A stretch of 64,000 nt of DNA, taken from an uncultured Bacteroidia bacterium (lineage in GTDB: Bacteria > Bacteroidota > Bacteroidia > Bacteroidales > UBA932). The translations under genes and the position numbers were made by a program. A model generated the notes under the pieces. The model worked only from the letters and a program-made list of their open reading frames with translations. It did no database searches and was not told the DNA's origin. Positions 51,671 to 59,648 of this stretch are shown here, one piece after another (the first letter of the stretch is position 1; the number at the start of each line of letters is the position of its first letter). The stretch is taken from assembly GCA_902782225.1 (NCBI GenBank), contig CACZMF010000009.1:1-64000 (forward strand), read 5' to 3'.

Positions 51671-53677
51671 ATGATTTGCACCTGCATACAGAACAAGAAA
51701 TACGGCGAAATCCTCGACCTGCTGCAGGACCTGGAGATGGCGGAAATCCGCCTGGACCGCTGCACGCTTTCGGATGAGGAAATCACCGAACTCTTCGCCC
51801 AGACCGACATCCCCCTGATAGCCACCTGCCGGGCAGCCCATACGCCAGGGCAGGACGGGGCCCCGTCCCCCGACTGGTCGGAAACGGAACGCAAACTCAC
51901 CCTCGCCGTCCAGGCGGGGGCGCGTTTCGCCGACCTTGAGATCGAAGCCCCGTCGGAAGTCAGCCGCCGTTTCCAGAAACTCTGCCGGGAATGCGGCACC
52001 GAGCTTATCCGCTCCTGCCACGATTTCGAAGGCACCCCCGATGAAAAGGGCCTCCAGATGGCCCTGGCGCGGTGTTTCCGCTACGGCGCCGACATCGCGA
52101 AGATCGTGACCATGTGCCACACGCCCGAAGACGCAGCCCGCATCGAAGGGCTCTACAGCATCATCCTCGAAGACGTGGACTCGCTGCAGGGCCGGCTGAT
52201 TGCATTCGGAATGGGCGAGGAAGGCCGCAACACCCGCATCAGCTGCCTTCGCCGCGGAGCCCCGTTCACCTACGCCTGCCTCACGGAAGAAGAGGCCACG
52301 GCCCCGGGGCAGTTCACCACGGACGAACTCACGGACCTGATCTACGAAGACACCGACGGATTCTACCGCAGCGGTCTGCGTATGCCCGCCTCCAAGAGTT
52401 TCGCCCAGCGCGCCATCCTGGCAGCGGCACTGGCGGAAGGCACGTCGCACCTGTATGACTACACCTCCTGCGAAGACAGCGAAGCCGCGCTCCAGGCGGC
52501 AAGGTCGCTGGGCGCCGATGTGCAGCAGGACGGCAGCACGCTGATAATCACCGGAATAGGCCCCATCAAGCAGGACCTCGGACTGCCGCTCCTCAACGTC
52601 GGTGAGTCCGGCCTGCTGGCGCGCCTCTCCATCCCGGTGCTCTCGGCAATCAACGGCATCCCCTTCGCACTCGAAGGCTACGGCACCCTCACCCGCCGTC
52701 CTATGGACCAGGCAGCCGCAATCATGGCCGCCTTCGGCGTGCTCATCAACAACCTCAACGAGAACGGCCTGCGTGAAATTCACGTCCCGCTGACCGTGCG
52801 CGGCCGCCTCATCCCGGGCAACGCCGAAGTCAGCGGCGCCGGCGGCTCGCAGCTGATTTCCGGCCTGCTGATGGCACTCCCCCTGTGCGACAAAGACAGC
52901 ACCTTCCACGTCAGCGAGCCCAAGAGCCTCCCGTATATGTACATCACGCTGGACGTCCTGCGCCACTTCGGCATCAGCACCCGCAGCGAGATGGAAGGCG
53001 ACGCAGAAATGCTGGAGGCCGAAGACTGGGGCGGCTGCACCGGCATCACCTTCAAGGTGCGCGGCGGCCAGAGCTACAAGGCGGCCGACTTCAGCATCGA
53101 GAGCGACTGGAGCGCCGCCGCCGGATTCCTGGTGGCAGGCGCAGTGTTCGGCAGTGCCGAAATCGACGGCATGGACATGAAATCCATACAGGCCGACATA
53201 GCCATCATCGACGTGCTGATAGAGGCCGGCGCCATGGTCTCACAGCTCGACGACGGCACCATCTGCGTGCGCAGGGCCCCTCTGGAAGCATTCAGTTTCG
53301 ACCTCAACCACGCCCCCGACCTCTTCCCGGTGGTGGCGGTGCTTGCCGCCTTCTGCGCCGGCGAGTCCCGCATTGCCGGCCTCGGCAGGCTTGCGGGCAA
53401 GGAATCCAACCGCGCCACCGCAATCATCGACATGCTCAGGCAGATGGGTGTGGAGGCATCGGCAGACGGCGACTTCCTGATGGTCCAGGGCGAAACCTGG
53501 ACAAGCCGCCTGCTCAGCGGCCGTCTCCTGCGACCGGGCGCCTACACGTCCAGCCACGACCACCGCATGGCAATGGCCCTCAAGGTGGCATCCCTCGGCG
53601 CAGGCGGCCCCATAGAAATCGACGACACCGCCTGCGTGGGCAAATCCTTCCCGGGATTTTTCGAAGCATTCGACTGA
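51671..53677 (+). CDS. Fused type I 3-dehydroquinase and EPSP synthase
   Basis: 668-aa shikimate-pathway bifunctional enzyme. Residues about 1-215 are type I 3-dehydroquinate dehydratase with His117 (SCHDFEGTPDE) and the Schiff-base Lys144 (DIAKIVTMCHT). Residues about 225-668 are 5-enolpyruvylshikimate-3-phosphate synthase: LRMPASKSFAQRAILAAALA, NVGESGLLARL, GYGTLTRRPM, GGSQLISGLLMALPL, DHRMAMALKVASL. The typical GTAxR loop is replaced by GESGLLAR, and the Lys of PASKS is kept. The two steps are separated by shikimate dehydrogenase and kinase, so fusion does not channel directly. An aminotransferase gene follows after two bases. Confidence 0.9.
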   Translation: MICTCIQNKKYGEILDLLQDLEMAEIRLDRCTLSDEEITELFAQTDIPLIATCRAAHTPGQDGAPSPDWSETERKLTLAVQAGARFADLEIEAPSEVSRRFQKLCRECGTELIRSCHDFEGTPDEKGLQMALARCFRYGADIAKIVTMCHTPEDAARIEGLYSIILEDVDSLQGRLIAFGMGEEGRNTRISCLRRGAPFTYACLTEEEATAPGQFTTDELTDLIYEDTDGFYRSGLRMPASKSFAQRAILAAALAEGTSHLYDYTSCEDSEAALQAARSLGADVQQDGSTLIITGIGPIKQDLGLPLLNVGESGLLARLSIPVLSAINGIPFALEGYGTLTRRPMDQAAAIMAAFGVLINNLNENGLREIHVPLTVRGRLIPGNAEVSGAGGSQLISGLLMALPLCDKDSTFHVSEPKSLPYMYITLDVLRHFGISTRSEMEGDAEMLEAEDWGGCTGITFKVRGGQSYKAADFSIESDWSAAAGFLVAGAVFGSAEIDGMDMKSIQADIAIIDVLIEAGAMVSQLDDGTICVRRAPLEAFSFDLNHAPDLFPVVAVLAAFCAGESRIAGLGRLAGKESNRATAIIDMLRQMGVEASADGDFLMVQGETWTSRLLSGRLLRPGAYTSSHDHRMAMALKVASLGAGGPIEIDDTACVGKSFPGFFEAFD

Positions 53678-53679
53678 TC

Positions 53680-54990
53680 ATGAGAGTATTCACAGAAGAG
53701 ACTATAGCCCGGGCGTGCCGGCAGCTCAACATCGCCAGCCCCGGCAAGGCCACGATCATGGACAACTCCAAACTGTCTGCCTACCTCGAGACACAGACAG
53801 GCATACCCGTGATCCACATGGAGTTAGGTTCTCCCGGATTCGCCCCCAACCGCATAGGCATCGAAGCCGAAAAGGCGGCCCTCGACGCAGGGGTCGGCTC
53901 GGGCTATCCTCCAACCGACGGCCTGCCGGTGCTGAAAGAAGCCTCGTCCCGTTTCGTCAAGGCATTCCTGGGCATAGACCTTCCCCCTCTCTACCACATC
54001 CCCACCACCGGCTCCATGCTGGGTGCCTTCGGGGCCCTTGCCGGAGTGTCGCAGTGCTTCGAAGGCCGCAGCAGAATCCTGGTCCTGGAGCCCAGCTTCT
54101 CCGCCAACAAGCAGCAGATGGCCATACTCGGCACACCCTGGAAAGGCCTGGAAATCGCAGACTTGCGCGCAAAAGGCCTGGAGCAGGCGCTCAGGGCGGA
54201 GCTCTCCGGCGGCGACTATGCCGGAATCATGTATTCCAACCCCAACAACCCGTCATGGATGTGCCTGACGGAGGAGGAGCTCGCAGTCATAGCAGGCCTT
54301 GCCCGCGAGACCGGAGCCGTGGTGATAGAAGACCTTGCATACTTCTGCATGGACCTTCGCGGCAGCGGCTACGGCACCCCCTACATCGAGCCCTACCCGC
54401 CCACGGTGGCCCGCTACACCGACAACTACATCATACTGCTGTCCGCCTCAAAGATCTTCTCCTACGCAGGCCAGCGCATAGGCGTGATGTGCGTCGGGCC
54501 CGGGCTCTACCACACCCGCTTCCCTGCCCTTGCGGCCCGATACGGAGGCTCCGGCATCTTCGGCCTTTCGATCACCGGCTGCATACTGGACATGATCACC
54601 TCAGGCTGCACGGCGAGCACCCAGTACGGGCTTGCCGCAATGATGGACAGCAGTTGCGAGGGGCGTCTGGACTTCGTCTCTGACGTCAGCGAATACGGCG
54701 CCAGGGCTGCCAGGATGAAGGAAATCTTCCTGCGTCATGGTTTTACGCTCAGCTATGCGGATGATGCCCGCGGGCCACTGGGAGACGGATTCTTCTTCAC
54801 CCTTAGCCGCGCCGGAATGGACAGCGGCCAGCTCGTGGACGCACTGCTTGCCTACGGGGTGAGCACCGTGAGCCTTGAGAAAATGGGCAGCGCACGCAAC
54901 GGCGTACGAGTCTGCTCCAGCCGCATCAAAGGCGACCAGTTCGAACTTCTCGAAGAGCGTATGGCGGCATTCGACGCCGACCTGCGCTAG
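53680..54990 (+). CDS. PLP-dependent class I/II aminotransferase
   Basis: 436 aa. The cofactor Lys is in LLSASKIFSYAGQRIGVM, the N terminus has MELGSPGFAPNRI and GYPPTDGLPVLKEA, and the usual YSNPNNPSWMCL and VIEDLAYFCMDL segments bind PLP. Placed two bases after the aroD-aroA fusion, it may serve aromatic amino-acid synthesis; the substrate is not shown. The start at 53680 is chosen by position after the upstream stop. Its stop overlaps the convergent SGNH gene in the shared CTAG at 54987-54990. Confidence 0.88.
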   Translation: MRVFTEETIARACRQLNIASPGKATIMDNSKLSAYLETQTGIPVIHMELGSPGFAPNRIGIEAEKAALDAGVGSGYPPTDGLPVLKEASSRFVKAFLGIDLPPLYHIPTTGSMLGAFGALAGVSQCFEGRSRILVLEPSFSANKQQMAILGTPWKGLEIADLRAKGLEQALRAELSGGDYAGIMYSNPNNPSWMCLTEEELAVIAGLARETGAVVIEDLAYFCMDLRGSGYGTPYIEPYPPTVARYTDNYIILLSASKIFSYAGQRIGVMCVGPGLYHTRFPALAARYGGSGIFGLSITGCILDMITSGCTASTQYGLAAMMDSSCEGRLDFVSDVSEYGARAARMKEIFLRHGFTLSYADDARGPLGDGFFFTLSRAGMDSGQLVDALLAYGVSTVSLEKMGSARNGVRVCSSRIKGDQFELLEERMAAFDADLR

Positions 54991-56093
54991 CGGATTCCGT
55001 ACTTGCGGAGTATCCTCAGGACGGGCTTTTCGATCGATTTCGCCCAGAGGGTGTAGCCGTAATTGTCGGGGTGGACGCCGTCCACGCTGGCCTCGTGGCT
55101 GGCCGGGCAGGCATCGGGGCAGATAAAATAGACGTCTTTGTATTTCCTGCGTCCTTCGGGGCTTGATTTGAGCTCCTTGAATATGGAAGCGGCCATGTCC
55201 ATCTTGGCCTGCTCCTTCTCGTCCTCGGCCGTGTTGAAATTGCGCCTTTCGCGGTAGATGGTCTGCTGGAAGATCATGGGCTTGCCGGGATGTGCAGCTA
55301 TCATCCTGTCGATGAAGGGCACCAGGCGTTCGCGTATCATGTCGGCTTTGGGGTTGGAGAAGGCATCGAACACGAAGGCGTCGGCATCCACATCCACCAG
55401 CACGCTGCAGAAGTAATCCTGCAGCATGCACCTGCCGCTGCAGCCCAGGGAAAGCATCTGGATGCCGGTGGCGCGGGAGAACTGGGCCGGGTAGGCCATT
55501 CCGGCACGGGAGGTGCTGGAGCCGTGGGTGTAGCTGGAGCCCCATATCGCCACGCGGTGGCGGAAAGGATTCCCGGCCGCCTGGATGGATGCGCCCTTCT
55601 CCACGCCCACCTTTATGGAGTACTCTTCGCTGTAGAGGGGAAAGTAGAGCAGGAATTCATGCTCCGAGCCGTCCATGCTGCTGATGAGCGTGACGGGGTC
55701 GGACAGTTTGGTCCTTCCGGTCACGCCGGACGAGGCCCATATCCACCTGCCGCCCTCGCGGACATAGAGGTCGTAGCCGCGGGCAGAGATGATGTTGGTG
55801 TTGACGGGATCGTCGACGTGGCCGTAGCTGGTGAGTATGCTTATGCTCCTGGAGTCGGTCCTGAACGCGCAGGCCATTCCGGAGGTCATGCGCACCATCT
55901 CGTTCTCGCGCTTGGTGAAGCCCTTGTAGAGGGTCGTGTCCACCCTGTGGTAGGGATTGGCCGTCTTGCCGGGCATCAGTTTTCCCACGAGGGTGAGCTC
56001 CGACGCTTCGGTGTAGACATATTCGACACTGGCGGCGGAAGCAAGCTGCAGCGTGGCCGCAAGAAGCAAAAAAATGAAGAAGGTCTTTTTCAT
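54987..56093 (-). CDS. Secreted SGNH/GDSL-type hydrolase
   Basis: 368 aa with a signal peptide (FFIFLLLAATLQLASAA). An N-terminal beta domain (residues about 25-175) precedes the SGNH core: nucleophile block VAIWGSSYTHGSS (Gly-x-Ser), FVFDAFSNPKAD where an Asn is expected, and the C-terminal acid/base pair in SVDGVHPDNYGY (Asp-x-x-His). It is probably a carbohydrate esterase. Met at 56093 is used; an ATG six codons upstream is also in frame. Divergent promoter shared with the small barrel gene. Confidence 0.85.
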   Translation of the reverse strand: MKKTFFIFLLLAATLQLASAASVEYVYTEASELTLVGKLMPGKTANPYHRVDTTLYKGFTKRENEMVRMTSGMACAFRTDSRSISILTSYGHVDDPVNTNIISARGYDLYVREGGRWIWASSGVTGRTKLSDPVTLISSMDGSEHEFLLYFPLYSEEYSIKVGVEKGASIQAAGNPFRHRVAIWGSSYTHGSSTSRAGMAYPAQFSRATGIQMLSLGCSGRCMLQDYFCSVLVDVDADAFVFDAFSNPKADMIRERLVPFIDRMIAAHPGKPMIFQQTIYRERRNFNTAEDEKEQAKMDMAASIFKELKSSPEGRRKYKDVYFICPDACPASHEASVDGVHPDNYGYTLWAKSIEKPVLRILRKYGIR

Positions 56094-56110
56094 CGTAAGA
56101 TAAGTTTCCA

Positions 56111-56128
56111 CAAATATATTTATATTTG
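56111..56128. promoter_or_regulatory. Back-to-back divergent -7 elements
   Basis: CAAATATATTTATATTTG: minus-strand TATATTTG (56118-56111) and plus-strand TATATTTG (56121-56128) separated by two bases, a symmetric 18-base element serving both the SGNH gene and the barrel gene. Confidence 0.65.
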
Positions 56129-56154
56129 CGATAATTAACTAAAGAATAATCGAG

Positions 56155-56625
56155 ATGAAAAAAGTACTTGTCTCCTTGATTGCCGCTATCGCACTCTGCA
56201 TCAGCGCATCTGCCCAGAGAACTTCCGTGCCCTACGCCGGAATCAGCGTCATATTCAACTCCAAGAGCGAGACCGGCGCCGGTCTTGTCGGCGGTTTCCG
56301 CAACTACAACAGAGACAAATTCGTGTCCGTGGGCATCGGAGCTGAAGGCTACACCTTCTTCGTGCCCAACACCAAGCAGTTCGGCATTTTCGGGGTTCCT
56401 GAAATCGGCATTGCCATCGGTCCCCGCAGTTTCAAGGTCTATCCCCATACCGGCCTGATGTTCGGCTACGACACCGTGACCGCCGGCTTCGCCTGGGGCG
56501 GCAAGAACGGCCTCGCCTTCGACTTCGGAAGGAATTTCACCCTTGACTTCTCGACCTACTCGCCGAGCTACAACTTCCTGGCTTCCACCTACGCGATCGG
56601 ACTGATCTGGCGCTTCGGCAGGTAG
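56155..56625 (+). CDS. Small outer-membrane barrel protein, 156 aa
   Basis: Signal peptide MKKVLVSLIAAIALCISASAQ, then alternating amphipathic strands (VPYAGISVIF, AGLVGGFRNY, FVSVGIGAEGYTFFV, LMFGYDTVTAGFAWGG) and a C-terminal aromatic strand YAIGLIWRFGR. Likely an 8-strand beta-barrel; family unknown. It precedes the patatin gene by 16 bases and may be in its operon. Confidence 0.7.
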   Translation: MKKVLVSLIAAIALCISASAQRTSVPYAGISVIFNSKSETGAGLVGGFRNYNRDKFVSVGIGAEGYTFFVPNTKQFGIFGVPEIGIAIGPRSFKVYPHTGLMFGYDTVTAGFAWGGKNGLAFDFGRNFTLDFSTYSPSYNFLASTYAIGLIWRFGR

Positions 56626-56641
56626 CCTGCGCCCGACGGCC

Positions 56642-59020
56642 ATGAAACGTATTCTGCTGGCTGCTTGCTGCGTCCTGGCGTCCATCGGCGTCGGGGCGCA
56701 GTCCACAAGTATCACCGGCTTCGGGCTCGACAAGTCCGACAAAGAGGCGGTCCGGCAGATTCAGGAGCGGATGGACAAGATCCACCGCCTCCAGCACCGC
56801 CCCACTGTGGCCCTCGTGCTCGGCGGAGGCGGCGCGAAGGGCGCCTCCCATATTGGAGCCATCAAGCGCATCGAAGAGCTCGGCATCCCTGTGGACATGG
56901 TGCTGGGCACCAGCATAGGAGGCCTCGTCGGAGGCATGTACGCCCTCGGTTATGACGGCAACTACCTCGACTCCCTCATACGTTCGATAGACTGGGAGCT
57001 TGCCCTCAGCGACAACATTCCCCGCAGCCGGGTGGCCCGGTCGCAGCTCAAATACAAGGAATCGTTCATCGCATCCATCCCGTTCTACCATAGGGACGAG
57101 GTGGAAAAGGACCTGAAACTCAAGGATATACTACTCTCCCGTTCGCTGGCCCCCTACCAGAGCGTGCTGAAGAACAACCTCCTCCGCGGCCTGCCGTCCG
57201 GAGTGGTGGAGGGGCAGAATATCTACAACATCTTCACCAGCGTCTCCGCCGGCTATGCCGATTCCCTGGATTTCTTCTCCCTGCCAATCCCCTTTGCCTG
57301 CGTCGCCACGGATATGGCTTCCGGCAACGCCAAGATATGGCACAGCGGAGACCTTGCCACGGCGATGCGCTCCACGATGGCCATCCCGGGACTCTTCACT
57401 CCCGTGCGCAACGGCGGGATGGTGCTACTGGACGGAGGCATGCTCAACAATTTCCCGGTAGACCTGGCCGTGAAAATGGGCGCCGACATTGTCATCGGCG
57501 TGGACATCTCGGACGAGAACCACGAGTTCTACTCGCTCAACAACATGATGGACATACTCTGGCGGGGCCTCGACATCTTCTCCAACGACGACTACCAGCT
57601 CCATCCGGAGATCACCGACGTGCGCATCAAGCCCGACCTGCACGAATTCAACATCCTGAGTTTCAACACGGAAGCGATTGCCACCATCCTTGGCCGAGGC
57701 TCTGAAGCCGCACTTGCGGCAGACAAGGAGCTGCAGGTGGTAAGGCACCTGACCAGGGCTGCCGGCAGGCACCTGCAGGCCCCTCCGGCCCGCGACGTCA
57801 ACGAGGAGGCGCTGCAGATCGGCGGCATCGACCTCGAGGGCGTGGCCCCCGCCGACACCGCCTTCGTGCGCGCCTTGCTTTCAATTTACCCCGGCGACCG
57901 GCTCACAAGGGCGGACATCGAAAGGGAGACCTCCAAGGTCTTCGGCACCGGCGCCTTCGAACACGTGTCGTACCGTCTCACAGGGGCGCAGGAGCCCTAC
58001 CGGCTGAAGATAGTCTGCCGCCAGGGCCCCGTCCACCACTTCGGCCTGGGCCTGCGCATCGACACGGAAGAAGTCACCTCCCTGCTGCTCAATTTCGGAT
58101 TCAACGTCCACGACCTGAGCGGCCACGTGTTTGAGACCACCATGAAGATTGCCAACAACCCCTACATCGAAGGCCGCTACAGCTACCGCCCCCGCAAAGG
58201 CCCCACGTTCAACCTGACCTCGTCGCTCAAGGTGGTGAACCGCAATCAGTTCAACTTCATGGGCAACCTCTTCTCGTTCGAATGCACGGACGTGCGCCAG
58301 GAGGCCTACCTTTCCTGGGAGCGGCGCCGCGCCTGGGCCTATCGCATAGGGGTGCGCAACGACTACTACGCCTTCGGCTCATTGCTCACTGACAAGCCGC
58401 TCGTGGACTTCGACTCACGGAACCAGACCAACGACTACCTGTCGCTCTGGACCGACTTTTCCGTGGACACCTTCGACGACGCCTTCTTCCCTCGCTCAGG
58501 CTGGCAGACGCTGGCCAGCTACAGCTTCAATCCCGGGGGCCTGGCCACCCGCTCGGCGCCCTTCCACACCATGCAGCTCAACGCCAAAGCGGCATTCAGC
58601 CCGCTTTCGTGGCTCACGATACTGCCTTCCGCCGAGGTCCGCAACCTGTTCGGCAAAGAAATCCCGCTGCCCTACGGCAACATAATAGGCGGACAGCTCA
58701 GGGGCCGCTACCTGGACCAGCAGATCCCCTTCATAGGGATACCCAATGCTTCCGCCGCGCTCCCGGCCCTTGCAGTAACGGGGCTCGAAGTGCGCGCGAA
58801 TCCATGGAAAAACCAGTATTTCTCCCTGAGCGCCGCGGCAGGAGCCACCGCCGACAACATTCCGGATTACTTCAACCCCGAAGGCAGCACCCTGGGCTTC
58901 TACGGCTTCGGGCTGGAATATGCCATCGGCACACCTGCCGGACCGGTCAAGGCAAACCTCAACTGGTCAAGCGTTTCCAAAGCCCTGGGACTCTATGTCT
59001 CGCTGGGATTCGACTTCTGA
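56642..59020 (+). CDS. PlpD-type patatin phospholipase with Omp85-like barrel
   Basis: 792 aa, a type Vd autotransporter-like protein. Signal residues 1-19. The patatin domain (about 53-330) has the oxyanion loop GGGGAKGASHIG (61-72), nucleophile Ser91 in GTSIGG, and catalytic Asp264 in DGG. A POTRA-like stretch (about 380-480) and a 16-strand Omp85/BamA barrel follow, ending YVSLGFDF. It would cleave lipid acyl chains after export to the surface. The 3' end overlaps the convergent HAD gene by 28 bases. Confidence 0.92.
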   Translation: MKRILLAACCVLASIGVGAQSTSITGFGLDKSDKEAVRQIQERMDKIHRLQHRPTVALVLGGGGAKGASHIGAIKRIEELGIPVDMVLGTSIGGLVGGMYALGYDGNYLDSLIRSIDWELALSDNIPRSRVARSQLKYKESFIASIPFYHRDEVEKDLKLKDILLSRSLAPYQSVLKNNLLRGLPSGVVEGQNIYNIFTSVSAGYADSLDFFSLPIPFACVATDMASGNAKIWHSGDLATAMRSTMAIPGLFTPVRNGGMVLLDGGMLNNFPVDLAVKMGADIVIGVDISDENHEFYSLNNMMDILWRGLDIFSNDDYQLHPEITDVRIKPDLHEFNILSFNTEAIATILGRGSEAALAADKELQVVRHLTRAAGRHLQAPPARDVNEEALQIGGIDLEGVAPADTAFVRALLSIYPGDRLTRADIERETSKVFGTGAFEHVSYRLTGAQEPYRLKIVCRQGPVHHFGLGLRIDTEEVTSLLLNFGFNVHDLSGHVFETTMKIANNPYIEGRYSYRPRKGPTFNLTSSLKVVNRNQFNFMGNLFSFECTDVRQEAYLSWERRRAWAYRIGVRNDYYAFGSLLTDKPLVDFDSRNQTNDYLSLWTDFSVDTFDDAFFPRSGWQTLASYSFNPGGLATRSAPFHTMQLNAKAAFSPLSWLTILPSAEVRNLFGKEIPLPYGNIIGGQLRGRYLDQQIPFIGIPNASAALPALAVTGLEVRANPWKNQYFSLSAAAGATADNIPDYFNPEGSTLGFYGFGLEYAIGTPAGPVKANLNWSSVSKALGLYVSLGFDF

Positions 59021-59646
59021 TTTATTTCATCGAGTGCGCCGGTCACGAGCGTCCTGAGATTGTCGGTCCCGGGACGGTAGTGTATTGCGTGCATCCCCAC
59101 GGCAATAGCCCCGTCCACGTTTTTGCGTGAATCGTCTATAAAGAGGCACTCCTCCGGCCTGCAGCCGCTTTCGGAAATGGCCGTGAGATAGATTTCCGGA
59201 TCGGGCTTGAGCATACGCATCTCGTGCGAGAAGAAGAGCTTCTTGAAACTCCCCTCCAGCGGAAGCCCGGCGCCTTCGAAGTTGGGGATATGGAGGCGCA
59301 TCGACACGGGGTTGTTGTTGCTCAGCATATAGACATCATAGACCTGCGACAGCTCCTTGACCAGCGCCACGTCATCGGGCTGCGGCGTGCCGAAAAACTG
59401 TGACTGGCAATACATTATGGTGTCTCTGCCGGTGCCGGGGCGGCAATGCCTCCGGCATTCCTCCATGAAGCCCTCATAGTCCAGGGCACCCTTCTCTATA
59501 TCAAGGAAGAACCCGTGCTGGTGGCAGGGATCGAGATATTTGTCTATGTCCTCAAATCCGGCGATTTCGCGGTAGGCCTTGATGCACCGGTTCATATCCA
59601 GGGGCAGCAGCACGCCGCCCATATCAAAAAAGACAGCTTTGATCAT
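58993..59646 (-). CDS. HAD-superfamily hydrolase (HAD-IA-like)
   Basis: 217 aa. Motif I is FFDMGGVLL with nucleophile Asp8 but Gly in place of the second Asp, as in YihX-type members; motif II is MLSNNNP, and motif III/IV are KPDPEIYL and CLFIDDSRKNVDGA. It probably dephosphorylates a small metabolite. It lies two bases after the phosphotransferase-like gene as the last gene of a minus-strand operon; the frame is open further upstream but Met at 59646 is the conserved start. Confidence 0.88.
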   Translation of the reverse strand: MIKAVFFDMGGVLLPLDMNRCIKAYREIAGFEDIDKYLDPCHQHGFFLDIEKGALDYEGFMEECRRHCRPGTGRDTIMYCQSQFFGTPQPDDVALVKELSQVYDVYMLSNNNPVSMRLHIPNFEGAGLPLEGSFKKLFFSHEMRMLKPDPEIYLTAISESGCRPEECLFIDDSRKNVDGAIAVGMHAIHYRPGTDNLRTLVTGALDEINQKSNPSET

Positions 59647-59648
59647 AG

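Noticed and set aside
51302..52966. Long minus-strand open frame of 554 codons opposite the small lipoprotein and aroD-aroA genes
   Set aside because: It mirrors GC-rich codons of well-identified genes on the other strand, has no recognisable motif and no promoter or ribosome site.
52885..53679. Upstream extension of the aminotransferase frame
   Set aside because: Arg/Gln/Pro-rich shadow of the aroD-aroA gene; the conserved N terminus begins at 53680.
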